5,908 bases of DNA from Pseudomonas sp. (GTDB taxonomy: Bacteria; Pseudomonadota; Gammaproteobacteria; Pseudomonadales; Pseudomonadaceae), in contig JAURXE010000440.1 in NCBI GenBank assembly GCA_030654635.1, positions 1 through 5,908 of the forward strand, in the 5' to 3' direction. The notes under the pieces were generated by a model. That model saw only the letters and a program-made list of their open reading frames with translations. It was not told the DNA's origin and ran no database searches. A program made the translations under genes and the position numbers. This document shows positions 5,022 to 5,908 of the stretch, piece after piece. The first letter of the stretch is position 1, and every line of letters starts with the position of its first letter.

Positions 5022-5908
5022 ATGCAGTTCAGCAAATCCAACAAGCTTGCCAACGTGTGCTACGACATTCGCGGCCCAGTGCTCAAGCACGCCAAGCGCC
5101 TGGAAGAGGAAGGTCATCGCATCCTCAAGCTGAACATTGGCAACCCGGCGCCGTTTGGCTTCGAGGCGCCGGAGGAAATCCTCCAGGACATGATCCGCAA
5201 CCTGCACACCGCCCAAGGCTACAGCGACTCCAAAGGCCTGTTTAGCGCGCGCAAAGCGGTGATGCAGTACTACCAGCAAAAGCAGGTCGAAGGCGTTGGC
5301 ATCGAGGACATCTACCTCGGTAACGGCGTTTCCGAGCTGATCGTCATGGCCATGCAGGCGCTGCTCAATAATGGCGACGAGGTGCTGATTCCGGCGCCCG
5401 ACTACCCGCTGTGGACTGCCGCCGCAGCCCTGGCCGGCGGCACACCGGTGCATTACCTGTGCGACGAGCAGGCCAACTGGTGGCCGGACATTGCCGACAT
5501 CAAGGCCAAGATCACCCCCAACACCAAGGCCCTGGTGATCATCAATCCGAACAACCCAACGGGCGCGGTGTACTCCAAAGAAGTGCTGCTCGACATGCTC
5601 GAGTTGGCCCGCCAGCATAACCTGGTGGTGTTCTCCGACGAGATCTACGACAAGATTCTCTACGACGACGCCGTGCATATCTGCACCGCTTCCTTGGCGC
5701 CGGACGTGTTCTGCCTGACCTTCAACGGCCTGTCCAAATCCTACCGGGTGGCCGGTTTTCGCTCCGGCTGGGTGGCGCTATCCGGGCCCAAGCACAAGGC
5801 CCAGAGCTATATCGAAGGTCTGGATATCCTGGCCAACATGCGCCTGTGCGCCAACGTGCCGAGCCAACACGCGATTCAAACCGCGCTGGGCGGCTACCAG
5901 AGCATCAA
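5022..5908 (+). CDS. alaA: Alanine aminotransferase AlaA, 3' truncated by the window
   Basis: 295 codons of a class I/II PLP-dependent aminotransferase. Family members of this type have about 405 residues, so roughly a quarter is missing. The sequence follows E. coli AlaA (YfbQ) closely as I recall it, including NVCYDIRGPVLK near the start, LKLNIGNPAPFGF, the PAPDYPLWTAA segment and NPNNPTGAVYSKE. Active-site residues are Tyr128 (stacks on the cofactor ring), Asn178, Asp206 and Tyr209 (contact PLP), Lys239 (Schiff base, in FNGLSKSYRVAGFR) and nearby Arg247. The enzyme transfers the amino group between glutamate and pyruvate, making alanine in the cytoplasm. The ATG at 5022 has AGGA eight bases upstream and aligns with the family N-terminus. 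It is transcribed away from msrB. The C-terminal substrate-carboxylate arginine is outside the window. No break is visible in the present part. Confidence 0.94.
   Translation, partial: MQFSKSNKLANVCYDIRGPVLKHAKRLEEEGHRILKLNIGNPAPFGFEAPEEILQDMIRNLHTAQGYSDSKGLFSARKAVMQYYQQKQVEGVGIEDIYLGNGVSELIVMAMQALLNNGDEVLIPAPDYPLWTAAAALAGGTPVHYLCDEQANWWPDIADIKAKITPNTKALVIINPNNPTGAVYSKEVLLDMLELARQHNLVVFSDEIYDKILYDDAVHICTASLAPDVFCLTFNGLSKSYRVAGFRSGWVALSGPKHKAQSYIEGLDILANMRLCANVPSQHAIQTALGGYQSI

Noticed and set aside
5001..5678. Antisense open frame (225 codons) opposite alaA
   Set aside because: It mirrors the aminotransferase codons, is unusually rich in Val, His and Gln, and covers the alaA ribosome binding site; a shadow of GC-rich codon use.

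Overview
The window reads as chromosomal DNA from a Pseudomonas species. The main reason is the gene order sagS - ospR - gpx - msrB - alanine aminotransferase, which I recall from P. aeruginosa (the PA2824-PA2828 neighbourhood, recalled and not searched), with a glutathione S-transferase gene nearby. Base composition looks moderately GC-rich by eye and below what I would expect for P. aeruginosa, so another Pseudomonas species is more likely. I see no mobile element, CRISPR array, tRNA or rRNA.

Left part (1-1028, + strand): the last 56 codons of an unrecognised gene, then 39 bp, then a complete glutathione S-transferase gene. These two may be co-transcribed. A 155-bp gap follows. It holds two stem-loops, neither with a T-tract, and the poorly defined promoter region of the next gene.

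Centre (1029-3392, + strand): sagS, a membrane hybrid histidine kinase of 787 residues. It has two membrane segments, a periplasmic sensor, a linker, HisKA and HATPase domains, a degenerate receiver-like segment and a terminal intact receiver. SagS homologues pass phosphate to the phosphotransfer protein HptB and control the switch to biofilm life and biofilm drug tolerance. Its 3' end overlaps the 3' end of the convergent ospR gene by 17 bp.

Right-centre (3376-4850, - strand): transcribed right to left are msrB (repair of methionine-R-sulfoxide), gpx (thiol peroxidase of the glutathione peroxidase family) and ospR (a MarR/OhrR-type repressor with two conserved cysteines). gpx and ospR share an ATGA overlap. 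In front of gpx is a candidate sigma-70 promoter whose -35/-10 spacer contains a 13-bp OhrR-type inverted repeat. The simplest reading is that OspR represses its own gpx-ospR operon and releases it when its cysteines are oxidised. msrB appears to have its own promoter and may read through into gpx.

Right edge (5022-5908, + strand): the first 295 codons of alaA, a PLP-dependent alanine aminotransferase, divergent from msrB and cut by the window end.

No wholly new system is evident. The best leads are the operator-in-promoter layout, an Asn-to-Asp change at a catalytic-tetrad position of the peroxidase, and the degenerate receiver inside SagS.
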